In this document: piece by piece, positions 17,395 to 27,208 of the stretch
How the letters are laid out: the number at the start of each line of letters is the position of its first letter
How positions within the stretch are numbered: the stretch's first letter is position 1
Assembly (NCBI RefSeq): GCF_902859935.1
Contig: NZ_CADIKI010000010.1
Location: 62,001-126,000, forward strand
Reading direction: 5' to 3'
From: Paraburkholderia fynbosensis
GTDB taxonomy: Bacteria > Pseudomonadota > Gammaproteobacteria > Burkholderiales > Burkholderiaceae
DNA: 64,000 nucleotides
Program-made: the position numbers and the translations under genes
Notes under the pieces: generated by a model
Told to the model about the DNA's origin: nothing
Database searches by the model: none
The model's input: the letters and a program-made list of their open reading frames with translations, nothing else

Positions 17395-18993
17395 ATGAAT
17401 ATTTCTTCAATCTCGATTGCAAACTTTCGGTCGCTTCGGAATGTCCAGCTTGCTACGTCTTCATTCAACATTCTAGTCGGCCAAAACAATCACGGGAAAA
17501 CGAACGTTCTGGAAGCACTAGCGTGGTTTTATACAGGCAGAACGGAAGCAGGCAGCCTGCGTCACGTGGATGCTGGCGAAGAGGAAGTCATCGTCGAGCT
17601 TGAGTTCTCCGATGTCCAAGCCGGGCTTGCACATATATCTAACGAGGAGAATCGCACAAAGCTTATTCGCATTATTGGAAATTCCGACACGATGCGGATA
17701 CGCCGCACGTCCGCAGACTCCAAGAACCGTTTTCTATGGAATGCTGAATCGGGAGGTTGGGTTCGCCAACCAACAGGTGCGGACAGCGCTTTCAACAACT
17801 GCATTCCGAGGTTCGAGTTCGTAGAGGCAACCAAGAGTCTCAAGGAGGTCCTTGCTTACAAGAACACCACTCCCATCGGGCAGATGCTCAGCGGCATCGT
17901 CACGGAGGTACTCGAGAGAGATAAAGCATACAGGGAGTTCCGCGAGAAATTCGAGGTCTTGTTTGGTTCACCGGAATCAGGCGTCCGCAAAATGCTCAAC
18001 GAACTGAGCGAGCGCGTTCAAAAACATCTTGAAAAGCAGTTTCCCGATTGCCGTGAAGTTACCTTTCAGGTAGAAGAACCTGAGTTCGATGAGTTGCTGA
18101 AGACCTACACCACGCACCTCGACGATGGTGTCCCAACCACCGCCGAAGAAAAAGGCGATGGAATGCAGCGAGCGTTAATGCTGGCTGTAATCAATACTCA
18201 CGCCGATTTTCGTCGAGAGTCAGCGCTCGGCCGTTCGTTCATCTTCTTTCTTGATGAGGCGGAATTGCACCTGCATCCGACCGCTCAACGGCAGTTGAAG
18301 GCTGCACTGTTGTCACTCACCAGCTCTGGTGACCAAGTGTTTCTAACTACCCACTCGTCGGTGTTCATCGCGGATGAAAATCCGAGTCAAACGGTTTTCT
18401 CTGTCAGGAAGTCGGACAGAGACACAAGCGTCAGTACCGTAGAGCGCCCTGACAGGCAAGAGGTGGTCTATCAGTTACTTGGTGGCAACCCCGCCGACCT
18501 ACTTCTACCGGCGAACTTCTTTGTCGTTGAAGGACCGAGCGAAGAGACCTTTCTCCGCATACTCATCAAGCGTTTCTATGCAGACAAACCAAACATTAAA
18601 GTCATCGGAGCTGACGGCGATGACGAACGCCAACGACAGTATCTCGGCGCCATCGCGCTCGCTTACGACCCCCTGAGGCACACGCCCATTTACTCCAAAA
18701 AAGTGACGATCTTGTGCGACCAGCCCAATGGCGACGAGAAGCGAAGAAGATTCGACGCTTTCAAAGCCACGAATCCGCATTTAGAACGAAACGGACAGTT
18801 GCATGTCCTGCCTGTGAATGGCCTTGAGGATTACTATCCCGCTGAGTTGCGTGAACATTTTCAAGACATTAGAAAGAAAGTGCTTCTGGCGCGCAAGGTC
18901 GCGGAGCGACTGACGAAGGAACAGTTTGAAGGCGAAATGTCCGTTTGTTTCATGGCGCTCCAGCATTGCTGGGCAAGCGCATACAGTCACTAG
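17395..18993 (+). CDS. OLD-family ATP-dependent nuclease (AAA ATPase plus TOPRIM)
   Basis: A 532-residue protein. It has an SMC-like ATPase head with Walker A GQNNHGKTN (29-37) and Walker B FFLDEAELHLHP (about 283-294) followed by TTHSSVF. A C-terminal TOPRIM domain begins FFVVEGPSEETF, continues GADGDDE, and has an acidic VTILCDQPNGDE strand. The ending (FMALQHCWASAY) looks like a natural family C-terminus, so the gene is complete although an IS lies just downstream. It is 69 bases after the helicase and may be co-transcribed. OLD nucleases act in phage defence alone or with a UvrD helicase (Gabija). No GajB partner is present. Confidence 0.82.
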   Translation: MNISSISIANFRSLRNVQLATSSFNILVGQNNHGKTNVLEALAWFYTGRTEAGSLRHVDAGEEEVIVELEFSDVQAGLAHISNEENRTKLIRIIGNSDTMRIRRTSADSKNRFLWNAESGGWVRQPTGADSAFNNCIPRFEFVEATKSLKEVLAYKNTTPIGQMLSGIVTEVLERDKAYREFREKFEVLFGSPESGVRKMLNELSERVQKHLEKQFPDCREVTFQVEEPEFDELLKTYTTHLDDGVPTTAEEKGDGMQRALMLAVINTHADFRRESALGRSFIFFLDEAELHLHPTAQRQLKAALLSLTSSGDQVFLTTHSSVFIADENPSQTVFSVRKSDRDTSVSTVERPDRQEVVYQLLGGNPADLLLPANFFVVEGPSEETFLRILIKRFYADKPNIKVIGADGDDERQRQYLGAIALAYDPLRHTPIYSKKVTILCDQPNGDEKRRRFDAFKATNPHLERNGQLHVLPVNGLEDYYPAELREHFQDIRKKVLLARKVAERLTKEQFEGEMSVCFMALQHCWASAYSH

Positions 18994-19189
18994 CGCCCTT
19001 CGACCCAAGCGCCACCCGGGGGCCGCCGGCGGCGGGACACTGTCATGCGATTGCATCGAGCGGGGCGAGCTTGTCCCGCTCGGTCATTTCAACACTGACG
19101 CGGACATGCCGCCGCCGCGGTACTGCTCTGCGTTTCATGTCACGGCAGTGCGGAGTCGTACGGCGCGCGTCGTGTCTGACGAATGCGAG

Positions 19190-20060
19190 CTGTTTCTCAT
19201 GCACGACGCGACCAATTGCGACACTTCGCGAGCAGAGCGCGAGAGTTTTCATCGATGAGCATAGCGTTCGTAACGAATCTTGAGCCGTCGAAACGAGTGA
19301 AGCCACGCAATCGAACGCTCGACTGGCCAACGCGTTTTGCCGAGGCCACTGCCATGCGGGGAGCCGATTTTCGCGAGCACTGGCGTGATGCCTCGCTCGC
19401 GCAAGCGCTGCCGATGAGGTTCGGAACTGTAGCCCCGGTCGCCCTGAACGATTTGCGGCTTGTGCAGGGGACGGCCCCGCTTGCCCCGGATGTGGGGAAT
19501 GGCGTCGACCAGCGCATCAAGCTGGGTAATGTCGTGCCGGTTCGCCTCGCTCAGGATGACCGCGAGCGGGATGCCTTGGGCGTCGACGATGAGGTGGTGT
19601 TTGCTGCCGAGCTTGCGCCGGTCCGTGGGATTCGGGCCGGTTTTTTTCCCGCCAGCACGGCGCGAATCGATGAGCTGTCGACGAGCGCACGCGAGAAATC
19701 GATTTCGCCACGGCGACGCAGTTCGGCGAGCAATGTTTCGTGGATGTGTTGCCACACACCCGCCTCTTGCCACGCGACGAGCCGTCGCCAGCAAGCTGTG
19801 CCTGAACCACATCCCATTTCTTGCGGCAGAAGGTTCCACGCAATGCCTGAGCGCGACACGAACACGATGCCGGTCAGCACCGCCCGGTCGGGTGTCGGTT
19901 TGCGGCCCGCAAACTGGCGATTGCGTGGTGCTCGCGCAGGCAGCAGTGGTTCGATGAGTGACCACAATTCGTCGTCTATCACTTCTTTGGGCATCGCTTC
20001 CTGTCAGGTAAAACAGGACAGAAAGTTAACACCAAGCCGGAAAAGTTAACAGACCCAAAA
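19190..20060 (-). mobile_element. IS5-family (IS427-like) insertion sequence, ends not resolved
   Basis: A transposase in two overlapping frames, with short non-coding flanks, inserted between the OLD and STAND genes. Terminal inverted repeats and a target duplication were not found by eye. GTTAAC motifs at 20025 and 20045 lie at the right flank and may belong to the IS end or to the larger element. The limits given are approximate. Confidence 0.6.
19249..19994 (-). CDS. IS5-family transposase made by programmed -1 frameshift
   Basis: The first frame (from 19994, MPKEVIDDELWSLIEPLLP) encodes the helix-turn-helix domain and the first catalytic Asp (ALVDSSSIRA). The second frame (to 19249) carries the DDE core: GSKHHLIVDAQG, VQGDRGYSSEPHR and the Glu region RWPVERSIAWLHSFRRL. 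Between them is an A7 run (plus-strand T7 about 19641-19647) placed as A AAA AAA in the first frame, the standard -1 slippage site for this group. The second frame stops soon after RYERYAHR, earlier than usual for the family. A neighbouring frame continues IDENSRALLAKC, so a 3' frameshift mutation is possible and the element may be dead. Confidence 0.82.
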
Positions 20061-20097
20061 CCTAATTTCGCAACAGCGTCTCAGTTCTCGCAGCTCG

Positions 20098-23000
20098 TTA
20101 TCCTCGTGACAGACCGCGGGACAAGTCGATAACTAGACCGACGATATGCCCCGCATATTCGGCAGGTATCAGTGCACTCATCATTTCCGCCATCTGTTTG
20201 GCCGATTTCGGTTTTTGGCGATATGGTCCCACCTTCGTTTTGTGGCCAAACCATAGGACTATGAAGACGCCGACACCGTCAGCGCTCGGATTGCGCATAT
20301 ATCGGGGTTCGAGTTGGTCACGCCATGCATACCACAGTTCTTTGTGGTTATCCTTTTTTATCTCGACGGGCAAGATTCGCCGACCACTCTGGACGAAAAT
20401 GCTTGCCTGCATATCAGCACGCCTCTCGGCGGCTGCGACACTTTCCTTTTCTATCTGCACAGAACGCAATGCCAGGGGGTCGCGCAACAAGCCAAGCAGC
20501 ACGTCGCGGCAGGAGTTCTCGCTTTTCGGGGTCAGCACACCCTTCCTATCTCGGTCATAGAACAGGTCAAGAAGATTCGTCTCCTCGAAATGTATCCTTT
20601 GAGCAAAATGACTGAGGTGGTCCCTCAATAGTTCAGCCATATCCCTAGAATTTGCGGGCGCTTTGTTGGCGAGGACATTCAACACCTCTAATGGCGTCGG
20701 CGGCATGTATGCGAGGTTTTTGACCTTTCTGTCTCGCTGAAAATAAAGAGCGCCAAGCCACCAGCGCCACAATTCGAGCTCGGGGGCCTGTTGAAGCTCC
20801 CGTAGCGCTTGTTCCGCATCCGGCGACAAGGACGCTGCCAAAAGGTGAGCGATTCTTTGCAACACCGCGCTCTGATGGCTGTACGGTGAGTCATCGCTCT
20901 CATCGTCAGAGGGGGTCCGGATGCTAGGTGCGGACGCAAGCACCCGAATCAGTCGAGCAGCGATGGATGGATGTAACGCCAAGGCGTCGTAAGCAGCTTG
21001 TCCCCTTTGCTCGATAGCCTTTGCCAGCAGGTATGTACCGTCTGGTCGTTTCGACGTCTCAACTTCAATCGCATCAATCTGGCTTTGCGGGTCGTTCACA
21101 AAGACCCCCATGCGCAGCGCCAACTGAAATTTGTCGCTTGTGCCGGACCTGGAAAGAAGGTGCGTCAGGGCACCTGAGACAGCTTCGGGTCGTAAATGCC
21201 TTTCCGCTCCAGTCAATAAGACAGTGTTAACGAAATGCAGTATTCGCTCGTCCGGGTCGGCCGCAATGGTGACGAGAACGCGTGGCAAAAGGCTCTCCAC
21301 CAGACCTCGGGGTGCATCTTCATCCCTCAGAAACTGAAGGGCGTCTACGTTAGGAGGGCGGGAAGAATTGAGTTGCTCTTCCCAACAAGTGAACATCAGG
21401 TCTGAAAGCGAGAGTGGATTGTCCTCTGCGATTGCTCGCATCCAGTCGGGAATCGGCGAGCTGCCATTCATCATGTAGAAGCCGACCAATGCTTCGACCA
21501 CCCTTGGATTCCAAGAATTCACATCGACGCCATCGGCAAAGCAAAGTCTTGCGGCAAACAACGCCGGATAGGAAGATATGAAGGATTTGCCTTCCTTCGT
21601 ACCCACTGAGATGATGTCGCGCAACGACGGAAGGTACTCTGCTGCGACGAGCCGCTTGACCGCGTCTATCGCTTGCTTTGCAACGTCATCGGCCACAACC
21701 AGAAGCTCGGCCACTCGCTGCAAAGGCTTTACATTATCGATGTTCGAAAACATCCTGTCGTAGGCCAAGGCAATTTGCTGTGCAAGCCAGTCATCACGTA
21801 CCCCCGTCAAAAGCGCTCGAAGTCGCTCCCCTAAATCGGTTTGTCTTTTCGCACGCTCCTGCTGGCGCCGAGCCTCGGTCTGATATTTGTTCTCAAACTG
21901 GCGCCGCTGCCAAGAATCAAACTGCCATGCTGTGTTTCGTTCCATCCATTGTTGCGCTTGGGGCCAACGCTGCCCGTTTCTGTCAATCCAACTCCCAACC
22001 GCTTCTAGACTAATATCGAAACGTTCGGTCAGGTTGACCGCAGCGTATGAGGCGCGGTCAACGCAGTATTCGACAAATGCCTCGTCGGCGGAAGCGCTCG
22101 CTTGCTCAAGGAGCCAAAGATGCCAGTCAGCGGGGCGGCGCGCGTCGTAGAGGCGGTTCTCAACCTTGTGAATATCCAGCGACATCGTGCTATCTGACAT
22201 CAGCCTGAGGCCTTCCAAAACTAGCCGTCGCTGCATCTCAGGTCGATGGCTCAGCCAGTCACTGACACGTTGAATGGCCGACGCTTCAAGCCCTGTGGAA
22301 CCATACTTGTCCAATCCCAAAGAGAGCCATGTCCATAGCTGGGCTGCCGGAACTGTCTCACCTTCTAGCTCTACTGCGCGCACCAGTACCTTCGCAGCGA
22401 CCTCGCGAGTTACGTCATAGGCGCGAGTTGGTGTATCGATGTCGTCGCGTGCTGCTGGCGACAGGAGAATATCATTGAGTGTTTCCAGTGCCAGCGCCAA
22501 ATCCTTGTCCGGGAGGCGACGATTGAATTCGACAGCCCAGAACATCCTGAATTGACCAATCAGGTTTGGTCGCTTCGGTCGCCTGCAACACACCAAAACT
22601 TCCTTTGCTGACAAATGCGCTGGGTAGAGGCAATCCAGCAACTCGCCCAGAACCTCGTCGTCCGGGTCTTTTAACGCTCCGGAAGAAACATCGATTAACA
22701 AACGTCGAGCTGAGTCGGGTTCGAATGCGCCGTCGCGAAGCCAGGCCGCGACGGTGCAAAACCTTACTCGTTGCGCTCGGGTCTCGTCCCGAGCAATCTC
22801 CTCAAAGATACCCGCCAGGCCTGGAAACGTATCGCCGAAGCGAATCGCATCGAGGAGACAAACAATAAGGGCTTCATGCTCCATATCTCGAGATGCATCC
22901 TGCAGGAATTGCTTGAACGTCGATTCCATATCGGCCGTCCCGAGCGCGCCAAATGGATGAGCCTCCCAGTTTTCGTTGCGAAACCATGGATTCTTTTCGG

Positions 23001-24201
23001 CCGCACGCTGCAACTCGAAAAGCAACTTTGTCTTCTGTCCCACAGAAAACGACTTGACGTCACCATACAGCACTAGACCTAACGGGTCGTTCGCGATGAG
23101 TGTTTCTCTGTCTTTGACGCAGAAGAGCGTCAACCAGGCGTGTACGCCTCGTAGGCCGTCAACAGACTGCGTTCCTTCCAGACTCATGATTGCGAGCACG
23201 CGCCTTAGTGGTAGGCCGTGATTCGAAACCAAATCTCCAATTGTCCGCGCAGCCAGGTATTCCCCGACTGTTCGATGCACTGGAGCTCGCGCATCTCCGA
23301 CTGCAGAAAAAAGCTTGGTATCAAGTACTGCGAGAGCGGTTTCCTTGTCCACATCCAGGTCGGCCGGCAAATCGTCAATATGGAAAGCATCAGCAGCGGC
23401 CGTATCAACCGCTCCAACGATAATTTTCGTACAATTTGACAGCAGCATTACTGCGGCTAGTTTTCCTGCTGCAGATAAGAGGCGTTGTGAATTTATTGAA
23501 TTTCGGATGGGGCGGCTCATCTGGTGCGCACGATTGTGTTCGCGCACCAAGAGATTACAGGCTGCCGAATATGTAGCGCTGCGACTTTCCGGCCAGGCAC
23601 CCTTGTCGACGACGTCAGACAAGAGTTTCAGAAAGAGAGGGTTCGAGAGAAGCGGGTCCAGTTTTCGGGCCTTCGCCTCCTGGAGAAATAAAACGGGCGC
23701 AATCGACCCGGATGTTAGCGTGCGTCCAAGAATCTCAAGAATCTCGGCTTCATCTAGAGGGTTTAACCAAAGCGTCTTGACACTTTTCGATGACGACACT
23801 TTCTCTAAATCGCTGTCACCCCGCTGTACCCAGTCGGCCTCTCGGCACGAAAGCCGGAAACGAGGGCACCCGGCCTTTTGGAGAGCCTTACGAATCTCGT
23901 CCAACGCAGTGAAGGGAGAAACGGAATCGGTACGACGCTCGTCCAACGAATCGATAAACAGGGTTTTTCCCAGCGCGTCGGGCGGCAATTCCAAAACCAC
24001 AAAATCTCGAGCGGTCACGTAAAACGCCGCCTCGCCCATGCGTTTTGCTTCGGCTTCGAAAGCGGTAGTCTTTCCAGAACCGGGCTCGCCAAGCAGTACA
24101 TATGCGTCTAGACCTTCCCAATCCGAAAGAAGACGCGAATCGCTCCCACTGTCACAGCTTGTGAGGGTTGCCCTGCGTTCGATAAATATCTCGTTTGTCA
24201 C
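20098..24201 (-). CDS. NACHT/STAND-like ATPase with C-terminal nuclease-like region
   Basis: A 1367-residue protein. The N-terminal ATPase has Walker A GEPGSGKT (38-45), Walker B TLFIDSLDERR (80-90) and a sensor-like FRLSCREADW. About 900 residues of helical repeat-like sequence follow, containing segments such as LVLEGLRLMSDST and LLQDGLAQQIALA-like helices. Near the end (about 1262-1280) RADMQASIF followed by RILPVEIKKDN fits the D...ExK pattern of a PD-(D/E)xK nuclease. This is the layout of STAND antiphage proteins: P-loop switch, repeat sensor, effector. Here the effector seems to be at the C-terminus. The start is a GTG. No partner gene is evident. Confidence 0.65.
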   Translation of the reverse strand: MTNEIFIERRATLTSCDSGSDSRLLSDWEGLDAYVLLGEPGSGKTTAFEAEAKRMGEAAFYVTARDFVVLELPPDALGKTLFIDSLDERRTDSVSPFTALDEIRKALQKAGCPRFRLSCREADWVQRGDSDLEKVSSSKSVKTLWLNPLDEAEILEILGRTLTSGSIAPVLFLQEAKARKLDPLLSNPLFLKLLSDVVDKGAWPESRSATYSAACNLLVREHNRAHQMSRPIRNSINSQRLLSAAGKLAAVMLLSNCTKIIVGAVDTAAADAFHIDDLPADLDVDKETALAVLDTKLFSAVGDARAPVHRTVGEYLAARTIGDLVSNHGLPLRRVLAIMSLEGTQSVDGLRGVHAWLTLFCVKDRETLIANDPLGLVLYGDVKSFSVGQKTKLLFELQRAAEKNPWFRNENWEAHPFGALGTADMESTFKQFLQDASRDMEHEALIVCLLDAIRFGDTFPGLAGIFEEIARDETRAQRVRFCTVAAWLRDGAFEPDSARRLLIDVSSGALKDPDDEVLGELLDCLYPAHLSAKEVLVCCRRPKRPNLIGQFRMFWAVEFNRRLPDKDLALALETLNDILLSPAARDDIDTPTRAYDVTREVAAKVLVRAVELEGETVPAAQLWTWLSLGLDKYGSTGLEASAIQRVSDWLSHRPEMQRRLVLEGLRLMSDSTMSLDIHKVENRLYDARRPADWHLWLLEQASASADEAFVEYCVDRASYAAVNLTERFDISLEAVGSWIDRNGQRWPQAQQWMERNTAWQFDSWQRRQFENKYQTEARRQQERAKRQTDLGERLRALLTGVRDDWLAQQIALAYDRMFSNIDNVKPLQRVAELLVVADDVAKQAIDAVKRLVAAEYLPSLRDIISVGTKEGKSFISSYPALFAARLCFADGVDVNSWNPRVVEALVGFYMMNGSSPIPDWMRAIAEDNPLSLSDLMFTCWEEQLNSSRPPNVDALQFLRDEDAPRGLVESLLPRVLVTIAADPDERILHFVNTVLLTGAERHLRPEAVSGALTHLLSRSGTSDKFQLALRMGVFVNDPQSQIDAIEVETSKRPDGTYLLAKAIEQRGQAAYDALALHPSIAARLIRVLASAPSIRTPSDDESDDSPYSHQSAVLQRIAHLLAASLSPDAEQALRELQQAPELELWRWWLGALYFQRDRKVKNLAYMPPTPLEVLNVLANKAPANSRDMAELLRDHLSHFAQRIHFEETNLLDLFYDRDRKGVLTPKSENSCRDVLLGLLRDPLALRSVQIEKESVAAAERRADMQASIFVQSGRRILPVEIKKDNHKELWYAWRDQLEPRYMRNPSADGVGVFIVLWFGHKTKVGPYRQKPKSAKQMAEMMSALIPAEYAGHIVGLVIDLSRGLSRG

Positions 24202-24706
24202 CTTCGTCGCAGCGACCGTGCAGTCGCACTCTCCATTTGTAATAGTTGCGTATTATAAAAGTCTACCGCTGCGTCCACAAAGAAAACCAGAATGGCATAA
24301 TGTCAAGCGTACGAGCTTCGATGCCCTTGAAGAGCTGGAGTACGCACCGTTTGCACCGCTGGCTTTAGACGTGCAAGTTTACTGGAAAATCGGCATCCGA
24401 ACGTGCGCTACGGTACCGCGTCAAAAAGTAGTCGGGCGCCTGTCCGATGAAATACGTCGAAATGGATGATGGTTTTGCGCACGACGGCCGGACGCTGGAC
24501 CTGCTGACAATCTTCAAGGGCGAACGTGAGGACTACGGGGCGATAAATCGGATTCTGTGTATATCGGTTCCCGGCGGCGTCAGCTGCTGCACCGAACCTG
24601 CAACCCTTTCTATGGTTGAAACATATGATACGCCGCGACTACCCGTTCCGATAGTCGCTGAACGCGCCTATGCAGGATGCGTAAGCCGCGTGGCGGTAAC
24701 GGTGCT
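24202..24706. other. Intergenic region between the STAND gene and the Septu-like pair
   Basis: About 505 bases. A plus-strand frame at 24447-24725 (starting MKYVEMDDGFAHDG) is open for 92 codons, but I recognise nothing in it and it runs into the HNH gene on the other strand. It may be a gene remnant. No terminator was identified. Confidence 0.3.
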
Positions 24707-25522
24707 TCAACTGTCTGCATTCTGAGCTTGCGCCACGCGAGCCACGCGGCGGGCTCGTTGTTGCTGCTCTTTGAGGGCATCCTGTTCTGCCTTGAGTCGT
24801 TCTACTTCAAGCGTAAGGTGTTCGACTATCTCATCTGCAACTTTCAATCTCGGAGTCAGCGAACGAAGAAAGTCAAGACAAGCCTCCTTCTTCCCAATGC
24901 TCTTGTATTCAAAGAATTTTCGCAGCTGAGTTTCGGCATGACCGGCATTGCCAGCGAAACTACGCGCGAGCCGTGTCGCGTTGACTGCACTTATCCCGCA
25001 GACTCGTATTGTGTTCTGGCCTTTGACGTTGCCGTTCAGAGAGCTGACCCGACCAACCTCATCAAACGTGAAGAAGTCATGCCACTCGTCTATGTGCGGA
25101 TGAACGATTGTGTAATGCTCGTGCTGAGTCGGGACGGTATCTGTATCGACACCCTCCACAACGACCGTGGATTTACCTTTTGAGGTGTTGCAGGACTTGC
25201 ACGCAGCGGCCAGGTTGTTCAGTGCGAACATGTGGTGAGGGTGGTCCGCTTTGTCAAGAATATGCTCGAGGTCATACGTATTCTGAGCATACTGAAGGTC
25301 ACAGCTGCAATAACAGCAGAGCAGGTCTTGGCCCGCACGGTAATACCGCTTCACTTCACTTTTGAAGCGCGCGAACAACGGCTTCTCAGCGTCCGGTTGT
25401 TTATCCCAGTAGCCTGATGACTTCGCCCCTTGCTCTTGCAAATACAAATGCTCTGCATCCAGCAGCGTGGGCCCAAAATCAGCGAGCGTCATTACTCTCG
25501 ACCTAGTGCGTCTATTTGGCAT
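24707..25522 (-). CDS. ptuB: HNH endonuclease, PtuB-like (Septu)
   Basis: A 271-residue protein with an HNH nuclease module: CCYCSC (first Cys pair), YDLEH (His/Glu of the beta-beta-alpha metal motif), ALNNLAAACKSCNTSKGKS (Asn and second Cys pair). The C-terminus is a charged helix (LKAEQDALKEQQQRARRVA). It overlaps the upstream ATPase gene by 11 bases from the ATG at 25522, which has GGAAGAG in front. An ATG at 25549 is an alternative. ATPase plus HNH nuclease in this order is the Septu arrangement, where PtuB is the DNA-cleaving effector held by PtuA. Confidence 0.7.
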   Translation of the reverse strand: MPNRRTRSRVMTLADFGPTLLDAEHLYLQEQGAKSSGYWDKQPDAEKPLFARFKSEVKRYYRAGQDLLCCYCSCDLQYAQNTYDLEHILDKADHPHHMFALNNLAAACKSCNTSKGKSTVVVEGVDTDTVPTQHEHYTIVHPHIDEWHDFFTFDEVGRVSSLNGNVKGQNTIRVCGISAVNATRLARSFAGNAGHAETQLRKFFEYKSIGKKEACLDFLRSLTPRLKVADEIVEHLTLEVERLKAEQDALKEQQQRARRVARVAQAQNADS

Positions 25523-26960
25523 CGGAATAATTCTCTTCCGGTGTTTCATCGGACTGCAAGAGCAATCTCATGGCTTTCTGAATCATTTCGAGGTCCCCTC
25601 CGTACGATGGCCCCTCTTCGCGGTTTTCATACAAAAGGCTCAATCGGTGCAATCGAGCGAGCGCTTCATCAAGCGACTCCTTGCCTTCACGCTCCCCTTC
25701 TGTGACTATCTCAAAGAGTTGATTCGCAAGATAAACGCTTCCGGGCACCGGTGTGCCGAATACATCGAGGAGCGTCTCCTCGACTGACGTGTCGCCAGCT
25801 TGGTGATACCTCGGACCAGCAGTTGTGACGTAATCAGGTGGGAGCATCCGAAGGACTTCGATTCCCTTAATTAGCCCACTTTGAGCGATGAGCGGAGAAT
25901 GGGTCGCCAAGATGACGTGGCAGCCGTTGAACTGTTCGAGAACCGAGCTTAAACGGTCCAAGAAGCCCATTTGCCACGTGGGATGGAGGCTAAGTTCTGG
26001 CTCATCGATGAGGACAAGCGAATTATCTCTGAGCTCACTCATCAGGCCGAACATCGAGCAGAGCATTTGCTGTTGCCCCGAACTCGCCTCTACGAGGTCG
26101 ATTGATTTGGCGCCATTTGTCGGGGAGAGTGAGCATCGTTCCAGACGCAAAGCATCTAGCCGACTAAGCAATACGAGTGCCTGCATTCTGGCGAAATCCT
26201 CAGAAGCCCTTCCGGCTTCGAAGTCGAATGTGAATTCGAACACGCCTTTGGCCGGATACTCGCCTAGCAAATCGAGCACGCTATGCAGCAATGTGGCGAG
26301 TGCAGGTGCGCCGGTACGCCGAACCTCTTTGCTCAACTGTCCGCGGTAGTAAGGCTCGGATATGTCGGTAAGGTAAGTTTCGAGTCTGCCGTGTCGGAAT
26401 TCTACGAATAGTTCCCTTGCAGTTCGTGAACCCCGATACCTGAAATCGATTCTGTCCCGAAACCCGAGCGCCCGAATTACCTTCCCCAGGGCCCGCGTAT
26501 GTATCGGCGCTTCGGTCAGCTGGTAGATGCCTCGCTCAAGGACTTGCTTTGATAACTCACCCGAGATGTAACGCGTGCGCCGGTGTATGCCTACGCAACG
26601 GTAGTTGGATTCCTGCTCGGCAGCCTCTGCGTAAATATTCGTGAGGGATAACGGGGTATCTCTCGGCGGAGCGAACCGCGAGAATGGACTAAACGTCTGG
26701 GCAATGACCCTTGATGGTGAGTATTCAGAGCCAGACACCGTAGACGAGTATGCAATGCCATTTTTTCGCCACCTGATGGACACGCCGGGCCCCAACCCTC
26801 CCACCGATGGGGATGAGAACCATCTGCCAAGAGTTGCCAAAAGCTCCGTTTTCCCGGAGCCATTCGGCCCAGTAATGATGCTGATTCTGTTTTGACCGTT
26901 GCGCGAGCGGCTAAATTTCAACTCGCCGCGAGGCGAAGACACGGTGTCGACCTGAAACAT
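25512..26960 (-). CDS. ptuA: AAA ATPase, PtuA-like (Septu)
   Basis: A 482-residue ABC/SMC-type ATPase. Walker A is ITGPNGSGKTE (29-39), the signature-like segment is EASSGQQQML (about 285), and Walker B is LVLIDEPELSLHP (about 313), followed by ILATHSPLI. The ribosome-binding site AAAGGGAA precedes the ATG. It is directly followed by the HNH gene with overlap, the basis for calling a Septu-type system. An unrelated overcoming-lysogenization-type ATPase is less likely because no TOPRIM domain follows. Confidence 0.7.
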   Translation of the reverse strand: MFQVDTVSSPRGELKFSRSRNGQNRISIITGPNGSGKTELLATLGRWFSSPSVGGLGPGVSIRWRKNGIAYSSTVSGSEYSPSRVIAQTFSPFSRFAPPRDTPLSLTNIYAEAAEQESNYRCVGIHRRTRYISGELSKQVLERGIYQLTEAPIHTRALGKVIRALGFRDRIDFRYRGSRTARELFVEFRHGRLETYLTDISEPYYRGQLSKEVRRTGAPALATLLHSVLDLLGEYPAKGVFEFTFDFEAGRASEDFARMQALVLLSRLDALRLERCSLSPTNGAKSIDLVEASSGQQQMLCSMFGLMSELRDNSLVLIDEPELSLHPTWQMGFLDRLSSVLEQFNGCHVILATHSPLIAQSGLIKGIEVLRMLPPDYVTTAGPRYHQAGDTSVEETLLDVFGTPVPGSVYLANQLFEIVTEGEREGKESLDEALARLHRLSLLYENREEGPSYGGDLEMIQKAMRLLLQSDETPEENYSDAK

Positions 26961-27208
26961 CGAGGGTTCCCTTTATCTTAGAGTAAAGCAAGCCTTCACA
27001 CCCCCTCGCCCCGGCATCGTGCCGCGCTCGCCCGGTTCGTGTTTCAGCTGGATAATTTTAGGTTCCGGTGGCTCACATGTGAAGCCGCGGATTGTTGAGT
27101 CGAGAAGCGGAGGCGCCGCGTGCAGCGTTCACCGCAATGGCAAAGCGCCTGCCAAACATTTTTGCTTGTCGCCGAGGTTGTCGGCGACCTGAGGCGAGAC
27201 GGCCTACA

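Noticed and set aside
17395..18993. Gabija (GajA) call for the OLD protein
   Set aside because: No UvrD-like GajB gene is adjacent, so only the general OLD-family call is supported.
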